Assembly: GCA_965216885.1 (NCBI GenBank)
Contig: OZ244209.1
Span: 930,001 to 994,000, forward strand
Reading direction: 5' to 3'
DNA: 64,000 nt
DNA from: CAYNJG01 sp965216885
Lineage (GTDB): Bacteria; Planctomycetota; Planctomycetia; Pirellulales; Pirellulaceae
Under the pieces are notes generated by a model. That model saw only the letters and a list, made by a program, of their open reading frames with translations. It was not told where the DNA came from and did no database searches. Of this stretch, positions 50,741 through 60,422 are shown piece by piece (within the stretch, counting starts at the first letter, position 1; each line of letters starts with the position of its first letter). The position numbers were made by a program, and so were the translations under genes.

Positions 50741-51799
50741 TCAGACGGACGTCAGCCCGAGTCGTTCGCGCTGGTAACTGCCGCTGGTGACGCGTTCGAC
50801 CCACGTTGGGTTTTCCAGGTACCACTGCACGGTTTGTCGGATGCCAGCCGCGAAGTTGTACTTGGGTTGCCAGCCGAGTTCGTCAGCGATCTTGCTGGCG
50901 TCGATGGCGTATCGTTGGTCATGCCCCGGACGGTCGGTGACGTAGGTAATCAGCGACTCACAGGGGCTGTGTGGAAGGTTGGGACGCAATTCGTCGACGA
51001 TGTCACAGATGATGGAAACGACGTCAACGTTCGCTAACTCGGAATTGCCGCCAATGTTGTACGTCTCACCAACGCGACCGGCTTGCAGTACGCGACTGAT
51101 GGCCGAGCAGTGGTCCTCGACATAGAGCCAGTCGCGGACGTTCGTGCCGTCGCCATAGATCGGAAGCGGTTTGCCTTCGATGGCGTTGAGCACCATCAGC
51201 GGAATCAGCTTCTCCGGGAACTGGTAGGGACCGTAGTTGTTCGAGCAGTTTGTGGTCAGCGTGGGCAGCCCGTAGGTGTGCTGGTAGGCACGGACGAAAT
51301 GATCCGACGAAGCCTTCGAAGCCGAGTAGGGTGAGTTTGGCGAGTAGGGAGTCGTTTCCGTGAAATAGCCCGCGTCCCCCAGTGAGCCGTAGACCTCATC
51401 CGTCGAGACATGCAGGAAGCGGAACTCGTCTTTCGCGGTCGATTCGAGTGATTCCCAGTAGTGTCTTGCTGCTTCCAGCAGACCGCAGGTTCCCATCACA
51501 TTCGTCTGCACGAACTCCAGGGGTGACTCGATGGAGCGGTCGACATGGGATTCGGCGGCGAAGTTGACGATCGCCTCCACGTCGTGCTCACGCAAGAGCG
51601 AACTCACAAGTTCGGTGTCACCGATGTCACCGTCGATGAAGACGTGATGCGGGTGTCCCCAAACGGGCTTGAGCGAATCAAGATTGCCGGCATACGTGAG
51701 CTTGTCGAGGTTGATGACCTTGCGACCAGCACTGACCTGCTCCCGTACGTAGCAACTGCCAATGAATCCGGCTCCGCCGGTGACGATGATGGGTTTCAT
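50741..51799 (-). CDS. rmlB: dTDP-glucose 4,6-dehydratase RmlB
   Basis: 352 residues, complete. PIIVTGGAGFIGSCYVREQV (NAD loop), NLDKLTYAGNLDSL, NFAAESHVDRSI, HVSTDEVYGSLGD, SPNSPYSASKASSDHFVRAY with catalytic Tyr and Lys, NCSNNYGPYQFPEKLIPLM, VRDWLYVEDHC and DRPGHDQRYAID are all diagnostic. It converts dTDP-glucose to dTDP-4-keto-6-deoxyglucose, the second step of dTDP-rhamnose synthesis. Third gene of the precursor operon, 69 bases after ugd. Confidence 0.96.
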   Translation of the reverse strand: MKPIIVTGGAGFIGSCYVREQVSAGRKVINLDKLTYAGNLDSLKPVWGHPHHVFIDGDIGDTELVSSLLREHDVEAIVNFAAESHVDRSIESPLEFVQTNVMGTCGLLEAARHYWESLESTAKDEFRFLHVSTDEVYGSLGDAGYFTETTPYSPNSPYSASKASSDHFVRAYQHTYGLPTLTTNCSNNYGPYQFPEKLIPLMVLNAIEGKPLPIYGDGTNVRDWLYVEDHCSAISRVLQAGRVGETYNIGGNSELANVDVVSIICDIVDELRPNLPHSPCESLITYVTDRPGHDQRYAIDASKIADELGWQPKYNFAAGIRQTVQWYLENPTWVERVTSGSYQRERLGLTSV

Positions 51800-51868
51800 G
51801 GGTACTCTGCTTTTGGATTGAAAGGTGAGCCGCGCCGAAGTCAGTTTCGACGCGGGGATCCGGCCGAT

Positions 51869-53227
51869 CTACACGGATGCGGATTCGGCGGCTTCCATGG
51901 CATAGTCATTTGCAAAACCGGGGTACGTCGTAGTGCGTCCGATGCTGTGATAGACGAAGCCCTTTTCAGCGACCATTTCCGGTTTGAACAGGTTGCGTCC
52001 GTCCACGATGACATTGCCATTCATGACCGTGCGAAGCTGCGCGAAATCAGCCTCCTTGAACTGTTGCCATTCGGTCATGATGACGACGGCATCTGCGTTT
52101 TCTGTTGCGCTGTACATGTCGTCGCAATACGTTGGCCCTTTGCCGAGTCGCTCGCGGACATTGGCACTGGCTTCCGGGTCGTAGGTGCGAACCGTAGCTC
52201 CGGACTCGATCAGCTTTTCGATCAGTACCAGAGCAGGGGCTTCACGGATGTCATCCGTTTCCGGTTTGAAGGCGAGTCCCCAGACAGCGATCGTCGTACC
52301 GCGGAGGTGGTTGTTGAACGCCTTGCTCAGCTTCTGGTATGGCACTCGCTTCTGTTCTTCGTTGACATAGTCGACGGCCTCCAGAATTCGCATGGGCATC
52401 TTCTTCTCACGCGCCATCGACTTCATCGCTCGTACGTCTTTCGGGAAGCAGGACCCGCCATAGCCGGCTCCCGGTGCAAAGAATCGAAAGCCGATGCGTT
52501 GGTCGTGTCCGATACCCTGACGCACGTCATTCACGTCAGCATGGACCGCTTCGCACATGTTGGCCATTTCATTGATATAGCTGATCTTCGTCGCGAGGAC
52601 GCAGTTAGCGACGTACTTGGTCATCTCCGAACTCTCGCGGTTCATGAAGAGGACGGGCACGCCGTTGTTGGAGAAGGGTTCGTAGAGTTCCGACATGGTG
52701 GCCTGCGTGGCGGCATCCTCGACACCGACGACAACACGATCCGGTCCCAGAGCGTCTTCGACCGCGAAGCCTTCGCGGAGGAATTCCGGATTGCTGACGA
52801 CGTGGTGTTTGATTTCGCCGGCATCAAAACGTTTCTGAACTTCGGCATTCGTGCCAACGGGAACGGTGCTCTTGATGACAACAATCTTGCTGGAAGTTGC
52901 CTTTTCAAGGATCTCGTCAACCACGTTGAAGACGTACTGCAGGTTGCACGAACCATCGTTGCGCTGTGGCGTTCCCACACCGATAAAGACGATGTCCGTC
53001 TTGCTGAGAGCGTCGCCGAGGTCGGTCGTGAAACGCAGGCGGTCGTTTTGCTGGTTGGAAAGGACCAGTTCCTTGAGGCCTGGTTCGTAGATCGGAATGA
53101 CTCCGTCGCGAAGTGCTTCGATCTTGCGTTCGTCGATATCGACACAGGTGACGTCGTGGCCAACTTCAGCAAAGCAGGTGCCGGTGACGAGACCTACGTA
53201 GCCGGTTCCAATAAACGTGACTTTCAT
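51869..53227 (-). CDS. ugd: UDP-glucose 6-dehydrogenase
   Basis: 452 residues. MKVTFIGTGYVGLVTGTCFAEVGH (NAD loop), YEPGLKELV, IVVIKSTVPVGT, NPEFLREGFAVEDALGPDRVVVG, NCVLATKISYINEMAN, the catalytic Cys in GAGYGGSCFPKDVRAM, and WGLAFKPETDDIREAPAL. It oxidises UDP-glucose to UDP-glucuronate using two NAD. Followed in the operon by rmlB, rmlC and uxs; its product is the substrate of uxs. A 573-codon antisense frame covers it but is only a codon-bias shadow. Confidence 0.96.
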   Translation of the reverse strand: MKVTFIGTGYVGLVTGTCFAEVGHDVTCVDIDERKIEALRDGVIPIYEPGLKELVLSNQQNDRLRFTTDLGDALSKTDIVFIGVGTPQRNDGSCNLQYVFNVVDEILEKATSSKIVVIKSTVPVGTNAEVQKRFDAGEIKHHVVSNPEFLREGFAVEDALGPDRVVVGVEDAATQATMSELYEPFSNNGVPVLFMNRESSEMTKYVANCVLATKISYINEMANMCEAVHADVNDVRQGIGHDQRIGFRFFAPGAGYGGSCFPKDVRAMKSMAREKKMPMRILEAVDYVNEEQKRVPYQKLSKAFNNHLRGTTIAVWGLAFKPETDDIREAPALVLIEKLIESGATVRTYDPEASANVRERLGKGPTYCDDMYSATENADAVVIMTEWQQFKEADFAQLRTVMNGNVIVDGRNLFKPEMVAEKGFVYHSIGRTTTYPGFANDYAMEAAESASV

Positions 53228-53262
53228 GGGAGTGAACCTTTCAGGGGATATGTTGAGTTGTT

Positions 53263-55740
53263 TTAGTTGGCTGGGTTGGCGTTCCAGATTTCTGTCGAGT
53301 ATTCACCAATCGTGCGATCGCTGGAGAACTTGCCGGCACGTGCCACGTTCAGGATCGATTTCCGGGTCCATGCCTGGGGCTCGGCAAACAGTTCGCTTGC
53401 AGCCTGACGGGCTTCTGCATAACTGTTCATGTCATGCAAGTGGAAATAGGGGTCGTGGTTTGCGATCAGCATGTCGTGGGCCCAACCAAACAGACCTGGC
53501 TCCGAACGGCTGAACAGGTTCCCGCGAAGGGCGTCGAAGACACGCCGGATTTCGGGGTTCTGGTTGTAGATGTCCTGAGCGGTTGGTCCGCCGTTGGCAT
53601 GCCACTGTTGAATCTCTTCCGTGCGAAGTCCGAAGATGAAGATGTTTTCTTCGCCGACCTCTTCGGTCATTTCCACGTTGGCTCCGTCGAGCGTACCGAT
53701 CGTCAGTGCTCCGTTGAGCATGAATTTCATGTTGCCGGTACCGGAGGCTTCAAATCCGGCCGTAGAAATCTGCTCGCTAAGATCGGAGGCCGGGAAGATG
53801 CGTTCGGCCAGGCTGACTCGGTAGTTCGGCAGGAAGACAATCTTGATCCATTGATTTGCACGAGGATCGCGGTTGATCACTTCCGCCACGTGCGTGATCA
53901 GCCCAATGATCTGTTTGGCGGCCCAGTAACCCGGTGCTGCCTTGCCTGAAAAGATGTAGGTGCTGGGCGAAGCTGGTGTGTGACCGTCTTCGGTAATCGC
54001 GAGGTACTGCCGAATGATCTGCATGACGGCCAGTAGCTGTCGCTTGTACTGGTGGATGCGTTTGACCTGAACGTCAAACATCGAAGCCGGGTCGACTGCA
54101 ATTCCTGTGGAGGAACGAATGATGGCTGCCAGTTGCTGCTTGTTTTGCAGTTTGGCGTCGCGGAACGCATCGACAAATGCCGCATCGTCGAGATGATGTT
54201 CGAGATTCCGCAGTTCGTCCAGGTGCGTGATCCAGCGGTTTCCGATGGTATCGCTGATCAGTCCCGCCAGTCGCGGGTTGGCTTGTAGTAACCAACGACG
54301 TGGCGTGATGCCGTTGGTTTTGCTGTTGAACTTCTCCGGCATCAGCTCATGAAAATGAGGCACCAGGCTGGTTTTGACCAACTCCGAGTGCAGCGCGGAA
54401 ACTCCATTGACCGAATGGCTGCCGGTGATTGCAAGGTTGCACATTCGCACCTGCTTTTCGCCGTTTTCCGATTCCTCGATCAGCGAGAGATCCGCCAGAC
54501 GCTGGACGTCGCCGGGATACTGCTCCTCGACGGACCGCAGGAAGCGGTGGTTGATTTCAAAGATGATGTTCAGGTGACGGGGAAGTACCCGACCAACCAG
54601 TTCAACGGGCCACTTCTCCAGTGCTTCCGGAAGCAACGTGTGGTTGGTGTAGGCAAGCGTTCGTTGGGTCAGATCCCATGCTGCGTCCCATGGCAGGCCT
54701 TTTTCATCCACGAGCACTCGCATCATTTCAGCGACGGCGAGGGCAGGGTGGGTGTCGTTGAGTTGAATGGCCGCCTGTTCGGGAAGCTGGTCAATCGCGA
54801 CTTCCTCCCGGTCCATACGGCGGAAGATGTCACGGATGCAGCAGGCAACCATGAAGTATTCCTGGATGAGTCGCAGCTCGCGGCCCTCGGCAACTGCGTC
54901 CGAGGGGTAGAGGACTTTGGAGATTGTCTCTCCCTTGATTTTGTCCTGAACGGCATTCAGGTAGTCGCCCGTGTTGAAGACTTCCATGTCGAACTCGTGC
55001 GATCCCCGCGCCGAGTACAACCGCAGGATGTTGACGGTGTTGCCTTCGTAGCCGACGACGGGCATGTCGTGCGGAACGCCCAGGACGGCCTGCCAGTCGA
55101 CCCATACCGGGTGCACTTCTCCGTCGCGCCCTTCGACATTGTCGATGCGGCCATACAACGGAACGACGACCGCATCTTCGGGCCTTTCGATCTGCCAGGG
55201 CGTGCCGTAGGTCAGCCAGTTATCCGGTTTCTCGCGTTGCCAACCGTTGCGAATTTCCTGACGGAACAGGCCGTATTCGTAGTTGATGCCGTAGCCGTAG
55301 CCGGCGATCCCCAGCGTCGCCATCGAATCAATGAAGCAAGCCGCCAGCCGCCCAAGCCCGCCATTGCCCAGTCCCGCGTCGGGCTCCGTTTCGTACAAAG
55401 CCTCAATATCAACACCCAGTTCACCGAGTGCTGTTCGGCAGCTATCCAGCAACTGCAGATTGATCAAATTGTTCTCCAGGGATTTCCCGATCAGGAATTC
55501 CATCGACAGGTAATAAACGCGCTTGGCGTCCGTTTCCTGGTATCGCTGCTCCGTTGATTCGATGCCGTCGAGCAACTGTTGTCGGATGCTCAATGCGAGT
55601 GCACGGTAGTAATCGCGATCACTGGCCGTTTCCGGGGTGGTTCCAACGGAATACCTGAGGTGAAAGAGGATTAGTTCCTTCAGTTCGTCGGTATTCAGAT
55701 CCTTGACCGGCGTCGATATGGATTTTTCCGCGACTGTCAT
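53263..55740 (-). CDS. glgP: Glycogen/alpha-glucan phosphorylase
   Basis: 825 residues, standard length. It releases glucose-1-phosphate from glycogen with PLP. YYLSMEFLIGKSLENNL, NGGLGRLAACFIDSMATL, GYGINYEYGLFRQEI, QLNDTHPALAVAEMMR, KTNGITPRRWL, VKRIHQYKRQLL and the PLP lysine K672 in ASGTGNMKFMLNGALTIGTLDGANVEM. The ATG at 55740 opens on the family start. It is the first gene of the precursor operon, 35 bases before ugd, so its product can feed rmlA and UDP-glucose formation. Confidence 0.96.
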   Translation of the reverse strand: MTVAEKSISTPVKDLNTDELKELILFHLRYSVGTTPETASDRDYYRALALSIRQQLLDGIESTEQRYQETDAKRVYYLSMEFLIGKSLENNLINLQLLDSCRTALGELGVDIEALYETEPDAGLGNGGLGRLAACFIDSMATLGIAGYGYGINYEYGLFRQEIRNGWQREKPDNWLTYGTPWQIERPEDAVVVPLYGRIDNVEGRDGEVHPVWVDWQAVLGVPHDMPVVGYEGNTVNILRLYSARGSHEFDMEVFNTGDYLNAVQDKIKGETISKVLYPSDAVAEGRELRLIQEYFMVACCIRDIFRRMDREEVAIDQLPEQAAIQLNDTHPALAVAEMMRVLVDEKGLPWDAAWDLTQRTLAYTNHTLLPEALEKWPVELVGRVLPRHLNIIFEINHRFLRSVEEQYPGDVQRLADLSLIEESENGEKQVRMCNLAITGSHSVNGVSALHSELVKTSLVPHFHELMPEKFNSKTNGITPRRWLLQANPRLAGLISDTIGNRWITHLDELRNLEHHLDDAAFVDAFRDAKLQNKQQLAAIIRSSTGIAVDPASMFDVQVKRIHQYKRQLLAVMQIIRQYLAITEDGHTPASPSTYIFSGKAAPGYWAAKQIIGLITHVAEVINRDPRANQWIKIVFLPNYRVSLAERIFPASDLSEQISTAGFEASGTGNMKFMLNGALTIGTLDGANVEMTEEVGEENIFIFGLRTEEIQQWHANGGPTAQDIYNQNPEIRRVFDALRGNLFSRSEPGLFGWAHDMLIANHDPYFHLHDMNSYAEARQAASELFAEPQAWTRKSILNVARAGKFSSDRTIGEYSTEIWNANPAN

Positions 55741-56084
55741 GATTGGCACTTTCTGACACTGAATGAGGTGGGCGAGGGCACATCGAAACGTATGCCGCGG
55801 TTTTTGAGTGTCAAAGCTTTGTCTCGCCCGCGAATGAATCTGCAAGTTTTCCCTGAAGCAGAAATTTGTCATCAGCAAATAGTGGGTTACGTTTCGGCAC
55901 CAGGTGTCCCGCGATTCTTCCTTGGGAAGAGTTGTAAAAGCCACCTGCCAACTGCACTTCGGACTTGCAGGGGAACTTCCGTCGATGACGATTTCGCGAA
56001 GCCACTCTGTCCCACCCAGTTCCAACGGAGTGCCCGGATACCACCGACTATTCTGAGGGCGAATTCGCCGGCTTGAGATCGCGC
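55741..56084. other. Divergent promoter region
   Basis: 344 bases between the precursor operon (glgP start 55740) and the second assembly gene run (GT4 start 56085). No gene, repeat or clear promoter motif was found. Confidence 0.4.
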
Positions 56085-57428
56085 ATGACTGATGAAATGT
56101 CAAACGGCAACAGACGACTGCGAGTTTTGGCGATCGCTGAAGCGTGTAATCCCGCCTGGACGAGCGTTCCCCTGGTTGGCTACAACGTGGCCTGCGAACT
56201 GGCGGCGCGGGAAGAGTTGGACGTGACGATTGCCACGCACCCGCGAAATCGTAAGGACATCGAAAAAGACGTTATCAGCAAGTTGGCCCGGTTCGTCTAT
56301 CCGGACAACGAGTACGTGGCCTCGTCGCTCTACAACATTGCCATGTTGCTGCGTGGCAATAAGGGGAAGGGGTGGACTACCAACACCGCCTTTAACGCCA
56401 TCAGTTATCTGTTCTTTGAATATGAGCTGTACAAGCTGATCAAACGCGAGCTGAAATCTGGCGAATACGACATCATTCACCGTATTACACCCGTGACGCC
56501 GACTGTCGGAAGTCCGCTCGCGTCGTGGACGAATGTACCGATGGTCATTGGACCCATGAACGGCGGGCTGCCCTGGCCGGATGAATACCCGGAGTTGCGC
56601 AAGAAAGAGAACGAGTTTCTCGTGCCGTTGCGCAAGGCCTACAAGCTGTTCCCCTACTATCGCAAGACATACGATCGTATTCGGGCGGCCATTGCCGGGA
56701 GTCGTCATACGATGACGGAGATTCCCAAGAGCTTCCTTGGTCGGAAAACACTGATGCCAGAGAATGGCGTCGACCCACGTCGCTTTGCGATTGCGGACGA
56801 CTGGACGCCACCACGCAGACGGTTCCGGTTCATCACGGTTGGGCGACTTGTTCCCTACAAGGGCTTGTGGCTGACGCTGAAAGCAATGCGGGACTCCCGG
56901 ACGCTGCGAGACTGTGAATTGTTCGTCGTGGGCGATGGCCCGGAACGCGAAAACATTGAAGCGATGGTCCGCGAATACAATCTCACCGAACAGGTGAACA
57001 TGTTGGGGTGGCTGGACCAGCGCGAACTCGGACAGCTTCTCAGCGAATCACAGTGCTTTGTCTTCCCGAGCCTTCGCGAGTTTGGCGGCGGCGTCGTGCT
57101 GGAGGCCATGGCGAGTGGATTGCCATCGATCATTGTGGACTATGGAGGTCCGCAGGATCTGATCGATGAACGCAGTGGGATCCTGTTGCCGATGCGACCC
57201 AAAGAAGAACTGGTTCCCGAGCTTCGGAAGGCAATGGAGCAGTTGGCGGGCGATCACGACCAGTGCCGTTCGTATGCTTTGCACGCCATCGACCAGGTCA
57301 AAACGAAATTTACTTGGGCTGCGAAAGTTGAGCAGCTCAGTCGGATGTATCACGAACTACTGGGGAAAGAGCCATGCCTGAAAAAGGCGAACGAGCAGCC
57401 GTTGGATACATTGGCGTCGATATTCTGA
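56085..57428 (+). CDS. Glycosyltransferase, GT4-like
   Basis: 447 residues. LRVLAIAEACNPAWTSVPLVGYNVACELAAR, IIHRITPVTPTVGSPLAS, IGPMNGGLPWPDEYPELRKKE, TLMPENGVDPRRF, TVGRLVPYKGLWLTLKAM, VVGDGPERENIEAM and FPSLREFGGGVVLEAMASGLPSIIVDYGGPQDLI, a GT4 core with EX7E motif. The start is uncertain among TTG 56073, ATG 56085 and ATG 56097; none has a strong ribosome site. First gene of the second assembly run; its end overlaps the next GT4 start by 55 bases. Confidence 0.88.
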   Translation: MTDEMSNGNRRLRVLAIAEACNPAWTSVPLVGYNVACELAAREELDVTIATHPRNRKDIEKDVISKLARFVYPDNEYVASSLYNIAMLLRGNKGKGWTTNTAFNAISYLFFEYELYKLIKRELKSGEYDIIHRITPVTPTVGSPLASWTNVPMVIGPMNGGLPWPDEYPELRKKENEFLVPLRKAYKLFPYYRKTYDRIRAAIAGSRHTMTEIPKSFLGRKTLMPENGVDPRRFAIADDWTPPRRRFRFITVGRLVPYKGLWLTLKAMRDSRTLRDCELFVVGDGPERENIEAMVREYNLTEQVNMLGWLDQRELGQLLSESQCFVFPSLREFGGGVVLEAMASGLPSIIVDYGGPQDLIDERSGILLPMRPKEELVPELRKAMEQLAGDHDQCRSYALHAIDQVKTKFTWAAKVEQLSRMYHELLGKEPCLKKANEQPLDTLASIF

Positions 57429-58747
57429 ACAACGCCACGATCTGCAACGAGACGACCGCTCTGCTGGGGCGTGGCGTTCCGCTGGATCTGGTTTCCGTCT
57501 ATCGGTTCAATAAACCCACGTTCTACCAGAACGAAACGTTGAAGCAGTTGGATGGCAGGATCTTTCACCTCTATCCGTTGGGGCTGAACGTCGTTTGGCA
57601 ATTGCTGCTGGGCCCCTTTGTGTTCGGGCCGAGATTTTTCAGCGCGGTATTCAAGGCCATCACTGGCAAGGTGGAAGGGCCTCGAGAACGATTCAAGACG
57701 ATCGCCCACCTCATCCCCGCGTTGAAGCTGGCGTGGTATTGGCGTTCGCGGGGCATCTCGCACGTGCATTGCCAGTGGGCGCACACGGCGACGACAATTG
57801 GAATGCATGCCGCCGAGATGCTGGGTGTTGGCTTTAGTTTTATGGGGCACGCCAACGACCTCTTTGTGCATCGCGTTGCGCTCGAAGACAAGGTCAAACG
57901 AGCACGCATGATCTTCTGTATTTCCGAGTACCACCGACGCTTCTACCTTGATCTTGGCGCGGATCCATCTCGGCTGCACGTTGTCTACTGTGGCATCTCG
58001 CTGGACCGATTCCGAGATTCCAGTCCCTTCGTTCCTGGTAATCGCAAGATCGTGACCGTCGGGCGACTGGTCGAGAAAAAGGGGTTCGACATACTGATCC
58101 GCGCATGCGGTGTGCTGCGGGATCGGGGCGAAGAATTTGAATGCGTGATTGCCGGTTCAGGACCCGAACATGAACGATTGCAGACGCTGATCGATCAACT
58201 GAATCTAAGCGACCAGGTGTCGATTACCGGCGAGCCGATTCTGCAGGAAGACATTCCCGAGTTCCTGCGGTCGGCGAGGTTGTTCGCTTTGCCGTGCGTG
58301 AAAGACAGCGATGGCGATATGGATGGGCTGCCTCAGGTGTTGATCGAATCGATGGCCTGCCGCGTGCCGTGCGTGTCGACGTTTCTGGTTGGTATCCCGG
58401 ACCTCATCCGGCACGGGGAAAACGGTCTGCTGGTTGAAACCGAAAACGTAAACGCCGCCGCCAGTGCGATCTCATTGCTGCTGAATGACGATGGACTCGT
58501 GGAGTCATGGGGCGTCGCCGCGGAGGAATGGGCGAAAGCTCACTTCGGACGCGATGAACTGGCGAGTCGACTGGACGCGAGCTTCCAGTGGGCAAGCTCC
58601 AACCCCGGACAGTCTGCTCCCGAGGAGACTTTTGATGCGGCGCCAGGTTCGACGGAGCTCTACGATCAGCCCCGGTTTGCCACCGCGCAAACGCCGGCGG
58701 AATTGCAACTTACAGCCACCGGCGACAAAGAACTCGCGCTGACCTGA
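57374..58747 (+). CDS. Glycosyltransferase, GT4-like (colanic-acid AmsK/WcaL-like)
   Basis: 457 residues. ALKLAWYWRSRGISHVHCQWAHTATTIGMHAAEMLGVGFSFMGHANDLF is typical of the AmsK/WcaL-like group; YCGISLDRF, TVGRLVEKKGFDILIRACG, IAGSGPEHERL and DGDMDGLPQVLIESMACRVPCVSTFLVGIPDLI complete the GT-B core. GGGGAAAGAG lies just before the ATG inside the upstream gene. The last 60 residues are a polar extension beyond the core. Donor sugar unknown. Confidence 0.9.
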   Translation: MPEKGERAAVGYIGVDILNNATICNETTALLGRGVPLDLVSVYRFNKPTFYQNETLKQLDGRIFHLYPLGLNVVWQLLLGPFVFGPRFFSAVFKAITGKVEGPRERFKTIAHLIPALKLAWYWRSRGISHVHCQWAHTATTIGMHAAEMLGVGFSFMGHANDLFVHRVALEDKVKRARMIFCISEYHRRFYLDLGADPSRLHVVYCGISLDRFRDSSPFVPGNRKIVTVGRLVEKKGFDILIRACGVLRDRGEEFECVIAGSGPEHERLQTLIDQLNLSDQVSITGEPILQEDIPEFLRSARLFALPCVKDSDGDMDGLPQVLIESMACRVPCVSTFLVGIPDLIRHGENGLLVETENVNAAASAISLLLNDDGLVESWGVAAEEWAKAHFGRDELASRLDASFQWASSNPGQSAPEETFDAAPGSTELYDQPRFATAQTPAELQLTATGDKELALT

Positions 58748-58827
58748 CCGCACCAAAACTGCGCACCCCACCGCGAATGGGCGCTGGCGTAGGCCACACG
58801 GCAACTTGACAGAGAGGAGGTTCCATC

Positions 58828-60249
58828 GTGTTTCTGGTCCTGTTCTCGATGTTCGTCCTGTGGATGCTGAAGCAGTTTGGCGACCGGGGACCCCGAGTCG
58901 CTTTGTGGAACGGCTGGCTGCTCGCGATGCTGATGCTACCAGTGTGGCTTGTCAAAGGCTTCGGCTCGGTGACGCTGGATTTTCGTACCGGCGCCGCCAT
59001 GCTGGGCATCGCCGGCGTCGTTGTCGACGACGATGAAAAGGTGTACTACCGGTTCGCGATCATGGACGTGCTGGTATTCTGCCTTTTCATGACGCATCTG
59101 ATTTCTGGCTTCGGTGCTTCCGAAATGTCGTTGATGACGATCCCCGAAATTGGCCGCCGTTGGCTCATGCCCTACATCGTTGGCCGCCTGTTCATGTCGT
59201 CGACGCGGGATTTCACGAAGTTTCTACCGGTGGTCGCCGTGCTGCTGGTGATTCTTTCGCTGAGCAACATGTTTGAGGCCGGCAGCAAGATGAATTTGCT
59301 GTGCAAGGCGCTGGGGAAGTCGTACCCAATTCTTGAGGCGGGCGAGGGGTATCGCTGGGGGATCAAACGGGCTCAAGGGCCGCTCGATCATCCAATCTTC
59401 AATGGCCTCATGCTGGTGATGGCCTATCCGTTTGCGGTGGAAGCCGGTCGGCGTGCGATTCAGAAAAAGGGGCCGAAATGGTGGCTGGCGCTGCCGGTCT
59501 CTACATTCGTGGCGGTCGTTTGCACCGCTTCACGTGGGCCCATTATCGCGGCTCTGGCGGCCGTCTTCTGCAGCGTTACGTTCATGAGCAAGTTTCGGGT
59601 AACGCTGCTCACCGTCGCCATCGTTGGTGGTTTCGGTGCGATGGAAGCAAAAGATGCGCTGAAGGAAGCGCTGGCGTCGATGGCGGAGAACGACGAGTTT
59701 GAACGTTACGTGGAGATCGAAGGCAAAGAATATCGGTATACGGGGACGGCACATCGCGAGCTGCTGTTTCTCGTCTACAAGCAAGCGATTCGCGAGTGTC
59801 CGTTTTTCGGATATGGAAACCGTTTGCGGGGCGTTCCAATCGCCGAACATCTCGTCCAGCGTTTTAGTTCCATCGACAATCACTATCTGTTGTTCTATCT
59901 GCAACGAGGTATGGCGGGGCTGGGGCTGTTTCTGACGATCACGGTCACGGCGCTGGGGTATCTGCTGCGCATGGCGTGGAATCGCGACCTGCCGCATTCG
60001 GCCATGGCCGGAGCGATGGTGGGAAGTCTGCTGGGCGTCAGCAGTCTTCTGACGAGCGTCTGGTTTGCTCCGGACCACGGAGCGGTTTGGCTGTTCTTTG
60101 TAGGGCTGACGACCTGCATGTGGACGATCCCCAACGAAGGCACGGGCGACGAAGACGACGAAGGGAAGGAAGACCCGGTCGCCGTGGATTCGACGCCAAC
60201 TCTGTTTCGATCACCCGGGCATGCTCCCCGTCGTCTGCTTCCCTGCTAG
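58828..60249 (+). CDS. O-antigen ligase/polymerase-like membrane protein, second copy
   Basis: 473 residues from a GTG with AGGAGG eight bases before. About 11-12 transmembrane helices with a long periplasmic loop (about 290-355) containing YRYTGTAHRELLFLVYKQAIRECPFFGYGNRLRG, SIDNHYLLFYLQRGMAGLGLFLTI, the Wzy_C-like N-H-Y motif. The cytoplasmic C-terminal tail is acidic. It is 80 bases after the GT4 gene. It pairs with the second flippase and second Wzz-like gene and probably polymerises a second glycan or attaches it. Confidence 0.85.
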   Translation: MFLVLFSMFVLWMLKQFGDRGPRVALWNGWLLAMLMLPVWLVKGFGSVTLDFRTGAAMLGIAGVVVDDDEKVYYRFAIMDVLVFCLFMTHLISGFGASEMSLMTIPEIGRRWLMPYIVGRLFMSSTRDFTKFLPVVAVLLVILSLSNMFEAGSKMNLLCKALGKSYPILEAGEGYRWGIKRAQGPLDHPIFNGLMLVMAYPFAVEAGRRAIQKKGPKWWLALPVSTFVAVVCTASRGPIIAALAAVFCSVTFMSKFRVTLLTVAIVGGFGAMEAKDALKEALASMAENDEFERYVEIEGKEYRYTGTAHRELLFLVYKQAIRECPFFGYGNRLRGVPIAEHLVQRFSSIDNHYLLFYLQRGMAGLGLFLTITVTALGYLLRMAWNRDLPHSAMAGAMVGSLLGVSSLLTSVWFAPDHGAVWLFFVGLTTCMWTIPNEGTGDEDDEGKEDPVAVDSTPTLFRSPGHAPRRLLPC

Positions 60250-60422
60250 AAACAGCGGGATTTTAGGCTCTTGCACGGGCAGCCTGAATTCATACCTGCT
60301 GCCTGTTTGATGGGTTGGAAAAGTCTGCTTCATCCACGCGGTAATGCCGTGCGTCCTATAGTTCAACGCAGGCTGCGCATTCGGAGCGGCCCCGTGTGCG
60401 ACCAGAGAATTCGGCGAGTCCT

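Noticed and set aside
51545..53266. A 573-codon open frame on the plus strand
   Set aside because: It lies entirely antisense to ugd and its translation has no domain or composition of a real protein; it arises from the codon bias of the minus-strand gene.
54349..55557. A 402-codon plus-strand open frame
   Set aside because: Antisense to glgP, whose reading is certain from its PLP-lysine and other motifs.
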